Below, piece by piece: positions 6,138 to 11,952 of a stretch of DNA of 11,952 bases. How positions within the stretch are numbered: position 1 is the stretch's first letter; the number at the start of each line of letters is the position of its first letter. This DNA is from DHVE2 group archaeon (lineage in GTDB: Archaea > Thermoplasmatota > Thermoplasmata > Thermoplasmatales > Aciduliprofundaceae). The notes beneath the pieces are model-generated. The model ran no database searches and was not told the DNA's origin. It saw only the letters and a list, made by a program, of their open reading frames with translations. Position numbers and translations under genes: made by a program. Location: positions 1 to 11,952 of the forward strand of contig JALWEL010000098.1 of assembly GCA_027014065.1 (NCBI GenBank), given 5' to 3'.

Positions 6138-6986
6138 TCATTTCTCGTAGTTCACTATAACCCGCTCGGGCTTGGCCACCACCTCACCCTCTAAAACCGC
6201 TTTAGAAAGAGAGATAAATTTACCATCCTCTGTGTAAACGGTGCATAGATCCCCCGGTTCTAGTTCCGGCATCTCCACTACGCCCGGCTTGTAGAGAGGC
6301 GCGCCTTTTGCCAAGTTCTCAAAAGCACTTTCTTTCACCACTATTTTGGGCAAAAATGAGAGAATCTCGTCTCCAGGCTTTATGAATTTCTTGAGAAGAG
6401 AATCATCTCCGTCCTCTTTCCAAAACACGTAGGCGTCCAATAAATCAGTGAGAGAAACGGCATCCTCCTCCCTGAATTGACCGGTGGATATTCTTCGCAA
6501 ATCTTCCATGTGCGCTCCAACGCAGAGAGAATCTCCGATATCTCGGCATAGAGAACGGATGTACGTTCCGGACTCAACTTTGGCTCGGAATAAAACCAAA
6601 TCATCTAACATTTCCATAAATTCCAGCTCGTGAACCTTTCTCTTTCTGAGCCTTCTGGCCACCGCGCTTCTCACGGGAGGAATCTGATAAATTTCTCCGG
6701 TGAATTCCTCGAACCTTTCCTTTATTAGCGATTCATCCACTTCGGAGTGCAAACGCATGACAGCTATGTACTCCTTGGGAAGATAGTGAAGAACATTTAT
6801 GATCTTGGTGGCGCGATTCAGTGCAACCGGAAGCACACCGGTGACCTTCGGATCGAGAGTTCCGGCATGGCCAGTTTTGTTCACATTCAGTATTTTACGA
6901 ACCCACGCACTCACCTGATGGCTCGTGGGGCCCCGGGGCTTGTCCACAATAACTACCCCGAAATTCAATAGCTCTTCTACTTCCAT
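6138..6986 (-). CDS. truB: RNA pseudouridine synthase Cbf5 (archaeal TruB/dyskerin family)
   Basis: This is the catalytic subunit of archaeal H/ACA guide RNPs, which also makes tRNA pseudouridine 55. The catalytic domain shows the VVIVDKPRGPTSHQV segment at 11-25, HAGTLDPKVTGVLPVAL at 40-56 with catalytic D45, KEY at 71-73 and GTYIRSL at 140-146 with R144. VGAHMEDLRR at 156-165 is typical of Cbf5. A PUA domain runs from about 214 to 279. The 282 residues are clearly short: from memory, Pyrococcus Cbf5 is about 340, with some 45 more residues before the first conserved motif and a C-terminal tail. The ATG at 6986 has GGAGGAG seven bases upstream and overlaps the end of cmk by 10 bp. It is the last gene of the ribosomal/translocon operon here. 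No eL14 gene precedes it, unlike in several other euryarchaea. Confidence 0.92.
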   Translation of the reverse strand: MEVEELLNFGVVIVDKPRGPTSHQVSAWVRKILNVNKTGHAGTLDPKVTGVLPVALNRATKIINVLHYLPKEYIAVMRLHSEVDESLIKERFEEFTGEIYQIPPVRSAVARRLRKRKVHELEFMEMLDDLVLFRAKVESGTYIRSLCRDIGDSLCVGAHMEDLRRISTGQFREEDAVSLTDLLDAYVFWKEDGDDSLLKKFIKPGDEILSFLPKIVVKESAFENLAKGAPLYKPGVVEMPELEPGDLCTVYTEDGKFISLSKAVLEGEVVAKPERVIVNYEK

Positions 6987-7507
6987 CCCAACTCCTCCAT
7001 GATATAAGAAACGATTTCCTGGGGATTCAAAGTGTCCGAATTAACCACTAAGTCGTATATGCTCCTGTCATCGAAATCTATTCCGTAAAGCTCCCTGTAT
7101 CTCTTCTTCTCGCTCTCTTCCCGAAACACCATGTCGCGCATCACTTCCTCGAAATTTCCCCCGTCGCGCTCCTGAATTCTCTTAGCCCTTATCTCACGGG
7201 ATGCGTCGATGAATATTTTAAACGCATCAATTCCATTCTTGACCATAATCCACCCGGAGAGCCGGGAATCAATGACCACATTATCCATCTCCTTGGCCCG
7301 TCTTGCTATTTCATCGTCTATTTTGTAATCTATCTCGGGATTCTCCTCGGCGTATTTGCTGAAGTCCACCAAGCTCATGTTCATCCTCTTCGCCATGCCC
7401 CTGAAAATCTCACCGCCGGAAATTAAGGGATACCCAATTTTCCTGGATAGAAGCCTTGCAACCGTGGTCTTTCCGCTTCCCGGAGGGCCGCTAATTGTGA
7501 TTCTCAT
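6977..7507 (-). CDS. cmk: Cytidylate kinase, archaeal type
   Basis: This 176-residue kinase phosphorylates CMP and dCMP with ATP in pyrimidine nucleotide recycling. The P-loop GPPGSGKT is at residues 7-14, directly after the start as in archaeal enzymes. Further family marks are SGGEIFR at 30-36, IDSRLSGW at 79-86, the arginine-rich lid around 107-114 (RAKRIQER), and the RYRELYGID segment at 136-144 followed by DLVVNSD at 152-158. Many archaeal relatives have GSGTT rather than GSGKT here. The ATG at 7507 is chosen because the P-loop then sits at its normal distance from the start; an upstream in-frame start would add 25 unrelated residues read through the DUF106 gene. GAGGT lies about nine bases upstream. 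The gene overlaps the DUF106 gene by 17 bp and cbf5 by 10 bp. No eL34 gene lies between DUF106 and cmk. Confidence 0.9.
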   Translation of the reverse strand: MRITISGPPGSGKTTVARLLSRKIGYPLISGGEIFRGMAKRMNMSLVDFSKYAEENPEIDYKIDDEIARRAKEMDNVVIDSRLSGWIMVKNGIDAFKIFIDASREIRAKRIQERDGGNFEEVMRDMVFREESEKKRYRELYGIDFDDRSIYDLVVNSDTLNPQEIVSYIMEELGWK

Positions 7508-8174
7508 CCTCCACAACCTCTTCAGGATACTCTTCTTCCAACTTCTTGCGGAACTCAAAATACTTAAAGATATACTGCACAACCCAAGCTAATGGCATGG
7601 TCACCGCAGAGTAAATCCAGAGCCAGTAGGGAAAAATCAAAGAGTGATTCATATCAACGGCGAAGCTCCAGGGCACGGCCATTAAAGTGTAGGATGCAAT
7701 GCTCTGCATGAATATCCAGAGCCAAGAGAATATTGCGATGACTATTAGGAAAGTAATCGTAGTAGCTTTCATCATTTGCGATTGGGACTCCATGCTTTCC
7801 GCCATATATTGCGTCTGCAATTTCTTCAGTTTTTCCATCTTCGCCATGTCCTGCTTCATCATCGCTTCCCTATACACCTTGTTGAATGCCTTCATCTTCG
7901 CCTGAACTCTAGCCATTTTTATCCAGTCAGTGTAATGATGCCTGGCCCAGACGTTGATGAGGGTGAGCAACAACCCAGATGCTAAAATCGTGTAAATTGG
8001 ATATCTTCCATCGAACGAGAATAGAGGAGTCATTATGAAACCCGCAGCTACCCCCAGAGCAGTCCTCAATCCTGGGATAAAGAGGATCATCATGAATAGG
8101 AAGAAAATCATAAAGTACATCGTGGAAGAACTCTGCTGCGGTCTCCTTTCAACAGCACCATTTTCCTCTGTCAT
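7491..8174 (-). CDS. DUF106 membrane protein of the Oxa1/YidC/EMC3 superfamily (membrane protein insertase-like)
   Basis: This 227-residue polytopic protein sits beside secY and adk as in many archaea. Hydrophobic segments lie at about 19-34, 57-77, 138-158 and 181-205, with a further apolar stretch at 37-53. Between the second and third main segments, residues 84-136 form a long charged, Met-rich helical region rich in Lys, Gln and Glu, the cytosolic coiled coil typical of this superfamily. The C-terminus is acidic. Archaeal DUF106 proteins are structurally related to YidC, EMC3 and TMCO1 and are thought to insert membrane proteins, which fits linkage to SecY. The ATG at 8174 has GGAGG seven bases upstream and overlaps the adk stop as ATGA. 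The family call is strong; the insertase role is from homology only. Confidence 0.85.
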   Translation of the reverse strand: MTEENGAVERRPQQSSSTMYFMIFFLFMMILFIPGLRTALGVAAGFIMTPLFSFDGRYPIYTILASGLLLTLINVWARHHYTDWIKMARVQAKMKAFNKVYREAMMKQDMAKMEKLKKLQTQYMAESMESQSQMMKATTITFLIVIAIFSWLWIFMQSIASYTLMAVPWSFAVDMNHSLIFPYWLWIYSAVTMPLAWVVQYIFKYFEFRKKLEEEYPEEVVEDENHN

Positions 8175-8716
8175 TTGAAAGCCTCCATAAATCTTTCAAC
8201 AGATTGTTCTAACATCCCATCCCGGTTTGTGAGAATCATTACAGGTGCACCGGTAAGAACCGAGCAGGTGAAAGCAGCATATCTATTTGCATCCAAATGC
8301 TCCCTTATGTCGTCCTGTGTCTCGAAATCTCTCTGCCGGGTGGTATCCGCCTTCCTTCTCCTTATGATTTCATGGGGATTGGCTTCAACCACAACTATCA
8401 AATCAGGTTTTATTTCGTTGAGAACCCATATCGGAAGCCCGGGAAAGTACCCGCTTGGGGTCTTGATGGTTAGATGCGTATCAACGATTATATCCTTCAT
8501 CTCCCCAATTTTTCTGGCGGCTTCCCTCTGAAGCTCCTTCTGCATAACTATGGGCAATTTCCTGATCTCGTCTCTATGTTCCACGAGGCCCTTCTCCTTG
8601 GCTATCTCCAGCATGACGGTGCCGTAATTCACAATCTGGTGATTAGTTTTTTTGGCCACCTCATTCATTATGCTCGTTTTTCCGGCCCCGGGAACTCCTG
8701 CAATTATCACCCGCAT
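8171..8716 (-). CDS. adkA: Adenylate kinase, archaeal AdkA type
   Basis: This 181-residue kinase balances AMP, ADP and ATP. It belongs to the archaeal class, which lacks the bacterial zinc lid. The P-loop GVPGAGKT is at residues 7-14, NYGTVM at 30-35, and the signature VDTHLTIKTPSGYFPGLP at 78-95. The Arg-rich segment RRRKADTTRQRDFE is at 119-132 and the ending LTGAPVMILTN at 154-164. The ATG at 8716 is preferred over an in-frame GTG at 8725: archaeal AdkA proteins begin right before the P-loop strand, and GTGAT four bases upstream of the ATG matches the Shine-Dalgarno 3' half. The GTG itself lies in that site. The gene begins five bases after the secY stop and overlaps the DUF106 start by 4 bp. 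It is part of the conserved secY-adk-DUF106 order. Confidence 0.92.
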   Translation of the reverse strand: MRVIIAGVPGAGKTSIMNEVAKKTNHQIVNYGTVMLEIAKEKGLVEHRDEIRKLPIVMQKELQREAARKIGEMKDIIVDTHLTIKTPSGYFPGLPIWVLNEIKPDLIVVVEANPHEIIRRRKADTTRQRDFETQDDIREHLDANRYAAFTCSVLTGAPVMILTNRDGMLEQSVERFMEAFK

Positions 8717-8721
8717 GGTTA

Positions 8722-10524
8722 TCACTCGAAGAACTGCCTTATGACAGGGTGCATCTCCATCAGCTGCTCCTTGCCCATGGCTTCGTAGAACTGAATCATA
8801 ATACCCACTGTAAGCAGAACTCCAGTACCTGAGGTATTACCGACCGTACCTATCAAATCTGCGAAAGCGGCAAGGGTACCTACCAGAGCTCCGCTGAGAA
8901 TCGTAACCGCTGGTATGTACTTATTCAATATTTTCTCCAGAACCGCGGGACTCCTCCTGAATCCAGGAATCTGCATCCCGCTGGATTGAATCTGCTTCGC
9001 AATGGCCTTCGCGTTCATATTCGCTGTTTCAATCCAGAACTTCGCGAACAGAATGCTCATACCTATCATGAAGGTAACATAGACTATCACGTGCAAGACG
9101 AGTTCCCAGTACGTTTGATAGGTGAACACCTGATAGTAACGCTGGGGATTCATCAATGGCAATAGCCAATAAGATAATCCACGGACGCGATTCAGGTAAT
9201 ATGCGAGACCACCTATGGGAGTGGTCGTTCGGATTCCCCACTGCTGCGCCTGCTCCGGTGTGGGATACTCGCCTATCCACGGATTATGACCCAGAACAGG
9301 AACCTTGCTAAGCGTTGGATTTGACCAGAAGAGCATTGACCACATCGCCACGTTCGCCAGAAGCGCGGAGGTCAATATGACTGGTATGTTCGAAGAGTAC
9401 ATCAGTTTTATGGGATATCTCCCGCGAGCACCGCGGGCACGCTCGTGGGCCAGTGGCAACTCAATCTTAGTGCTCTCCGCATACGCCACCAGAAAGAAGA
9501 TTATAGTAGTACCCAAAAGTGCGATTATGGGATTAGGTGGTGCAAAGAGTATCCTCTCAATTCCCCCAGCGAACAATTGGCCAGCGGAAGAATTCTGCAG
9601 GATGTAAATCGTTTTTGGAATGCATCCACTGGGAGGATTAGTGATGCTCATGGGCATATTTTCATTTGAGGGAATCCAGTTAACCGTACCGGTAAATATT
9701 GCCTGAGAAACACCGGCAGCGATGAAAAGAGATATGCCCGAACCTATGCCCCATTTGGACACGAGTTCGTCCATCAGGAACACTATGTACGAGCCAAAGA
9801 ATAGTTGAATCACAATTATGAACTTCGCCAGGAAATCTCCGTATCCAGGCGCAAAAGAATTCAAACCTGCAACGAAAGAGTTCGATGGCTGCAAATAGCC
9901 AAACACCTGGGGAATAGCTTCCACAAATATCATTATTATGACCAGAAGCTTTTGAGTACCCTGATATATGGCTTTGTCCTTCTCATCCGTGAGATCTATG
10001 TTGAATATCTTTGCACCCACGAATAGCTGCATTATTATGCTCGCAGTAACGATAGGACCGATACCCAAGTGCATGAGCGAGCCGGATGCACCCGCCATTA
10101 TTGCTCTGAAAGATGCGAAAAGATCAACTACTTTCTGCTGATCAACTCCATACAAATAGATGTTGGTAAGGGAGAAATACAGAAGAAGGGTAAGGATTGT
10201 CCATGTGAGTTTCTGCTTGAAATGCACGTGGCCCTTCGGCTTTTTTATAATTGGGAGATAATTTATTACTGGCTCGAGACCATATAATTTGCTCTTCTCA
10301 CCCCCATAGGAAAGCATCAGGTAAGTTAATGCAAATAGCGGCACACTCCAAAGAGAGAATATGAGAAAATCGAGCCAGCGACCCACTATTACATTGTTTA
10401 TGAAATCCATGAATCCTAAGAGTTTCCACTCCGCAATCGAGAAATAAAGGTACGCGAAGATGAACCAAGAGATAGCGACTGGAAGGGCCACACCCTTCTT
10501 CCTAGGGATATCTTCCTCAGGCAT
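8722..10524 (-). CDS. secY: Preprotein translocase subunit SecY, with N-terminal membrane extension
   Basis: This is the channel subunit of the Sec translocon in the cytoplasmic membrane. The core begins near residue 85, with KQKLTWTILTLLLYFSLTNI at 104-122 as transmembrane segment 1. Then come the plug and TM2 region (GSLMHLGIGPIVTASIIMQL, 148-167), DELVSKWGIGSGISLFIAAG at 252-271, and the ribosome-contact loop LAHERARGARGRYPIKLMYS at 358-377. The second cytosolic loop is WIETANMNAKAIAKQIQSSG at 497-516 and the final segment GTGVLLTVGIMIQFYE is at 566-581. At 600 residues it is much longer than the usual 430-490. About 80 residues precede the core, with apolar segments at 12-32 and 50-73, and the loop before TM8 (about 400-470) is long. 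The ATG at 10524 overlaps rpl15 by 8 bp and has GGTGGTGA eight bases upstream. Confidence 0.95.
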   Translation of the reverse strand: MPEEDIPRKKGVALPVAISWFIFAYLYFSIAEWKLLGFMDFINNVIVGRWLDFLIFSLWSVPLFALTYLMLSYGGEKSKLYGLEPVINYLPIIKKPKGHVHFKQKLTWTILTLLLYFSLTNIYLYGVDQQKVVDLFASFRAIMAGASGSLMHLGIGPIVTASIIMQLFVGAKIFNIDLTDEKDKAIYQGTQKLLVIIMIFVEAIPQVFGYLQPSNSFVAGLNSFAPGYGDFLAKFIIVIQLFFGSYIVFLMDELVSKWGIGSGISLFIAAGVSQAIFTGTVNWIPSNENMPMSITNPPSGCIPKTIYILQNSSAGQLFAGGIERILFAPPNPIIALLGTTIIFFLVAYAESTKIELPLAHERARGARGRYPIKLMYSSNIPVILTSALLANVAMWSMLFWSNPTLSKVPVLGHNPWIGEYPTPEQAQQWGIRTTTPIGGLAYYLNRVRGLSYWLLPLMNPQRYYQVFTYQTYWELVLHVIVYVTFMIGMSILFAKFWIETANMNAKAIAKQIQSSGMQIPGFRRSPAVLEKILNKYIPAVTILSGALVGTLAAFADLIGTVGNTSGTGVLLTVGIMIQFYEAMGKEQLMEMHPVIRQFFE

Positions 10525-10942
10525 TGATTACTTCACCACCTGCCTCCTGGATTTTCTCTACCGCAATCTTACTGGCATATTTAACTTTAACTATCATCTT
10601 CTTGTCCACTTTCCCTTTGCCAAGAAGTTTGTTAATTCCAAGTATGCTCAGATCGATTTCATATTTTTCTCCATCGTACAAGGCAAGCTTCTTTTCTACC
10701 ATTTCCTCAATGTTTTCATTTAACACTCCCGCATTTATCGCATTTATCTCTTCTTTCGGATGATGAGATGTAAATCCATGGCTTCCCCAGAGGTACTCAG
10801 GATGCTTTATTGCATAGCTCCAGTGATGCTTCCCTATTCCCGGAAGCCCCTTTCCGCCTTTCCTTCCTTTTCCTCTTCTGCCCTTTCTTCCATGACCATA
10901 GGTGTTCGAGCCTCTCATCTTCCTCGATTTAGTTTTCGCCAT
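10517..10942 (-). CDS. rpl15: 50S ribosomal protein uL15
   Basis: This 141-residue protein of the large subunit has the typical uL15 layout. The N-terminal tail is rich in Gly, Arg and Lys (about residues 7-34, including [11 protein letters not shown]) and threads into 23S rRNA. A globular C-terminal domain ends in the conserved [19 protein letters not shown] segment. The [17 protein letters not shown] stretch is typical of the archaeal/eukaryotic branch (L27a in eukaryotes). The ATG at 10942 has a full GGAGGTGA five bases upstream. An in-frame GTG at 10951 lies within that site and would add only three residues, so it is rejected. It overlaps rpl30 by 14 bp and secY by 8 bp. Confidence 0.94.
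   Translation of the reverse strand: MAKTKSRKMRGSNTYGHGRKGRRGKGRKGGKGLPGIGKHHWSYAIKHPEYLWGSHGFTSHHPKEEINAINAGVLNENIEEMVEKKLALYDGEKYEIDLSILGINKLLGKGKVDKKMIVKVKYASKIAVEKIQEAGGEVINA
10533..10540 (-). promoter_or_regulatory. Ribosome binding site of secY
   Basis: GGTGGTGA on the minus strand lies eight bases before the secY ATG at 10524, within the last codons of rpl15. It supports the ATG that includes the long N-terminal extension, rather than an internal start nearer the SecY core. Confidence 0.65.
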
Positions 10943-11420
10943 TTCCTTCACCTCCGGGTCCCAGCATTCTAAGTATCAAATCGTTGATTTTATCCCCGCG
11001 GTATCCAAGAGCACCTCCTTCAATGAAATGCCTCTTGGTCTTCTCCCAGCCCTTCAACGGGGGATGTAAGCGGAAAATGGGCTTCACGTTGGGTATATCC
11101 TTGTAAAGCGCCTTTCCAGAAACGAGGGCTTTTGCAAATTCTTCCACGCTCTCATAACCCAAATTCTCCTTGATGTACTCATCCGTGATTTCCTTGTCTC
11201 CCATCAAGCGCCCTCTCTTTCTAATCAGTTTCGCTGCAACTTCTTCGTTTATTTCTCCCCAAGTAACGTAATCTTTTACCTTCTGAAGCATTCCCCGATA
11301 CGATGGATTATCGGGAATCAAAACGCAATGGTTGATTCTCGTCAAATTGAGCATCTTCAAAGTGTCCTCAATATCCCATCTTATTCCAGTTCTGCCTCTA
11401 ACTCTGATCACTGCGAACAT
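10929..11420 (-). CDS. rpl30: 50S ribosomal protein uL30 (archaeal/eukaryotic L7-type)
   Basis: This 163-residue protein is the long archaeal form of uL30, against about 60 residues in bacteria. The conserved core comes first: [20 protein letters not shown] at 2-21, then [22 protein letters not shown] at about 24-45 and [11 protein letters not shown] at 47-57. The archaeal C-terminal part includes the [11 protein letters not shown] segment at about 116-126 and the [19 protein letters not shown] ending. It binds 23S rRNA in the large subunit. The ATG at 11420 has GGAGGTG six bases upstream and overlaps the rpsE end by 23 bp. Its own end overlaps rpl15 by 14 bp, so the gene is held in a tight overlapping operon. 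Confidence 0.94.
   Translation of the reverse strand: MFAVIRVRGRTGIRWDIEDTLKMLNLTRINHCVLIPDNPSYRGMLQKVKDYVTWGEINEEVAAKLIRKRGRLMGDKEITDEYIKENLGYESVEEFAKALVSGKALYKDIPNVKPIFRLHPPLKGWEKTKRHFIEGGALGYRGDKINDLILRMLGPGGEGNGEN
10948..10955 (-). promoter_or_regulatory. Ribosome binding site deciding the rpl15 start
   Basis: A full GGAGGTGA lies five bases before the ATG at 10942, inside the 3' end of rpl30. It overlaps the alternative GTG start at 10951 and so argues against it. Confidence 0.8.
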
Positions 11421-11952
11421 CCTCTACACCTCCTTTGTAAATGGGCATGATTAACCTGTTATTGATTCTCACAACCGTCGTCTGCTTTAGAGCATCGAAG
11501 GTTGCAGCGGCGTAATTGACCGTGGTCTTGGTGTGGCCCTGGGTGAAACCCCAGACATCCTTAACTCCCGCAAGTCGCAATATGATTTTAGCCACATCTC
11601 CTACCGCAAGACCCACGCCCTTGGGCGCTGGTTTTAATGTGACACGAACAGAACCGCATTTTCCAGTGACTTTGAAAGGTACTGAGTGAGGCATGCCGCA
11701 GCCGCACTCCCAAGAGCCGCAGCCTCTCTTAATCTCTATGATGTTTAATTTCGCGTTTTCTATGGCTTTTCTTATGGCCGCTCCCACTTCCTTGGCCTTC
11801 GCTGTTCCAATTCCTACAAATCCGTCTCCATTGCCCACGGCAACCATCACGGAGAACTTCGTCCTCCGGCCACTATCGGTCATTCTTTGAACCATGCGAA
11901 CGTCTATAACCTCATCCTGAAGCGTATCGCCCAGAAGTGCGTCCACTATCTC
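11398..11952 (-). CDS. rpsE: 30S ribosomal protein uS5, N-terminus cut off
   Basis: The last 184 residues are present and the frame stays open to the right edge. Archaeal uS5 is about 210-235 residues, so roughly 30-50 are missing. The GTG at 11946 is internal valine, not a start: it is preceded by in-frame Glu-Ile codons and the core begins after it. The double-stranded-RNA-binding fold is seen in [20 protein letters not shown] followed by [11 protein letters not shown]. The archaeal signature with four cysteines, [20 protein letters not shown], comes next, then [21 protein letters not shown]. The C-terminal domain has [20 protein letters not shown]. uS5 acts in decoding fidelity and mRNA entry on the small subunit. 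It heads the visible part of the ribosomal/translocon operon; the promoter lies outside the window. Confidence 0.94.
   Translation of the reverse strand, partial: EIVDALLGDTLQDEVIDVRMVQRMTDSGRRTKFSVMVAVGNGDGFVGIGTAKAKEVGAAIRKAIENAKLNIIEIKRGCGSWECGCGMPHSVPFKVTGKCGSVRVTLKPAPKGVGLAVGDVAKIILRLAGVKDVWGFTQGHTKTTVNYAAATFDALKQTTVVRINNRLIMPIYKGGVEDVRSDQS
11427..11433 (-). promoter_or_regulatory. Ribosome binding site of rpl30
   Basis: GGAGGTG lies six bases before the ATG at 11420 and inside the 3' end of rpsE. It is a near-complete match to the archaeal consensus and allows re-initiation or direct entry at the overlapping gene. Confidence 0.75.

Noticed and set aside
7508..7582. Upstream start for cmk adding 25 residues
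   Set aside because: The added residues are a read of the DUF106 coding sequence in another frame, and the P-loop would lie abnormally far from the N-terminus.
8717..8725. GTG start for adk at 8725
   Set aside because: It would add three residues before the normal AdkA start and would use up the GTGAT sequence that looks like the ribosome site of the ATG at 8716.
11944..11946. GTG at 11946 as the true start of rpsE
   Set aside because: The frame is open to the window edge and archaeal uS5 needs some 30-50 more residues at the N-terminus, so the gene is treated as cut.
1..11952. CRISPR arrays, tRNA or rRNA genes, transposases, phage or defence genes
   Set aside because: I saw no regularly spaced repeats, tRNA-like stretches or such proteins; no gap between genes reaches 100 bp and all large frames are accounted for.

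Overview
The window is chromosomal archaeal DNA, almost fully coding, with 14 protein genes (two cut by the window ends). I see no RNA gene, CRISPR array, mobile element or phage gene. The domain is clear from RNA polymerase subunit K, an archaeal CPSF-type nuclease, Cbf5, the archaeal type of adenylate kinase, archaeal uL30, uL15 and uS5, TATA-box promoters, and GGAGGTGA ribosome binding sites. Heavy AGA/AGG and ATA codon use fits a thermophile. A tentative placement is a euryarchaeon of the Thermoplasmatota, perhaps Aciduliprofundum-like. This rests on the long SecY, the CoaD-NTPase fusion and the missing eL34/eL14 genes, and is inference from memory rather than a search.

Left part (1-3295). 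The start of an MtnA-type sugar-phosphate isomerase gene points left. It is divergent from a 410-residue beta-CASP metallo-beta-lactamase nuclease (aCPSF2 type). That gene runs tail to tail into rpoK, overlapping it by 8 bp. rpoK shares a short divergent promoter region with a two-gene unit: a small zinc-ribbon membrane protein and a fused phosphopantetheine adenylyltransferase / inosine-xanthosine triphosphatase.

Middle (3296-6137). A leftward pair encodes an M20-family metallopeptidase followed 11 bp later by a PLP-dependent aspartate 4-decarboxylase/aminotransferase. The pair has its own candidate TATA box just after cbf5. It is the most accessory-looking part of the window and may be a peptide or aspartate catabolism module. 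Its decarboxylase abuts the CoaD fusion gene with no base between the two stop codons.

Right part (6138-11952). This is the end of the ribosomal protein/translocon operon, read leftward: rpsE (partial) - rpl30 - rpl15 - secY - adk - DUF106 (Oxa1/EMC3 superfamily) - cmk - cbf5. Every junction overlaps or has only a few bases between genes, and most downstream genes carry a Shine-Dalgarno site inside the gene before. The operon joins ribosome assembly, protein export and membrane insertion, nucleotide kinases and RNA pseudouridylation.

I found no undescribed system such as a defence island. The points most worth a second look are the aspartate decarboxylase/M20 pair, a SecY with two extra N-terminal membrane segments, the CoaD-NTPase fusion, and a Cbf5 that is short at both ends.
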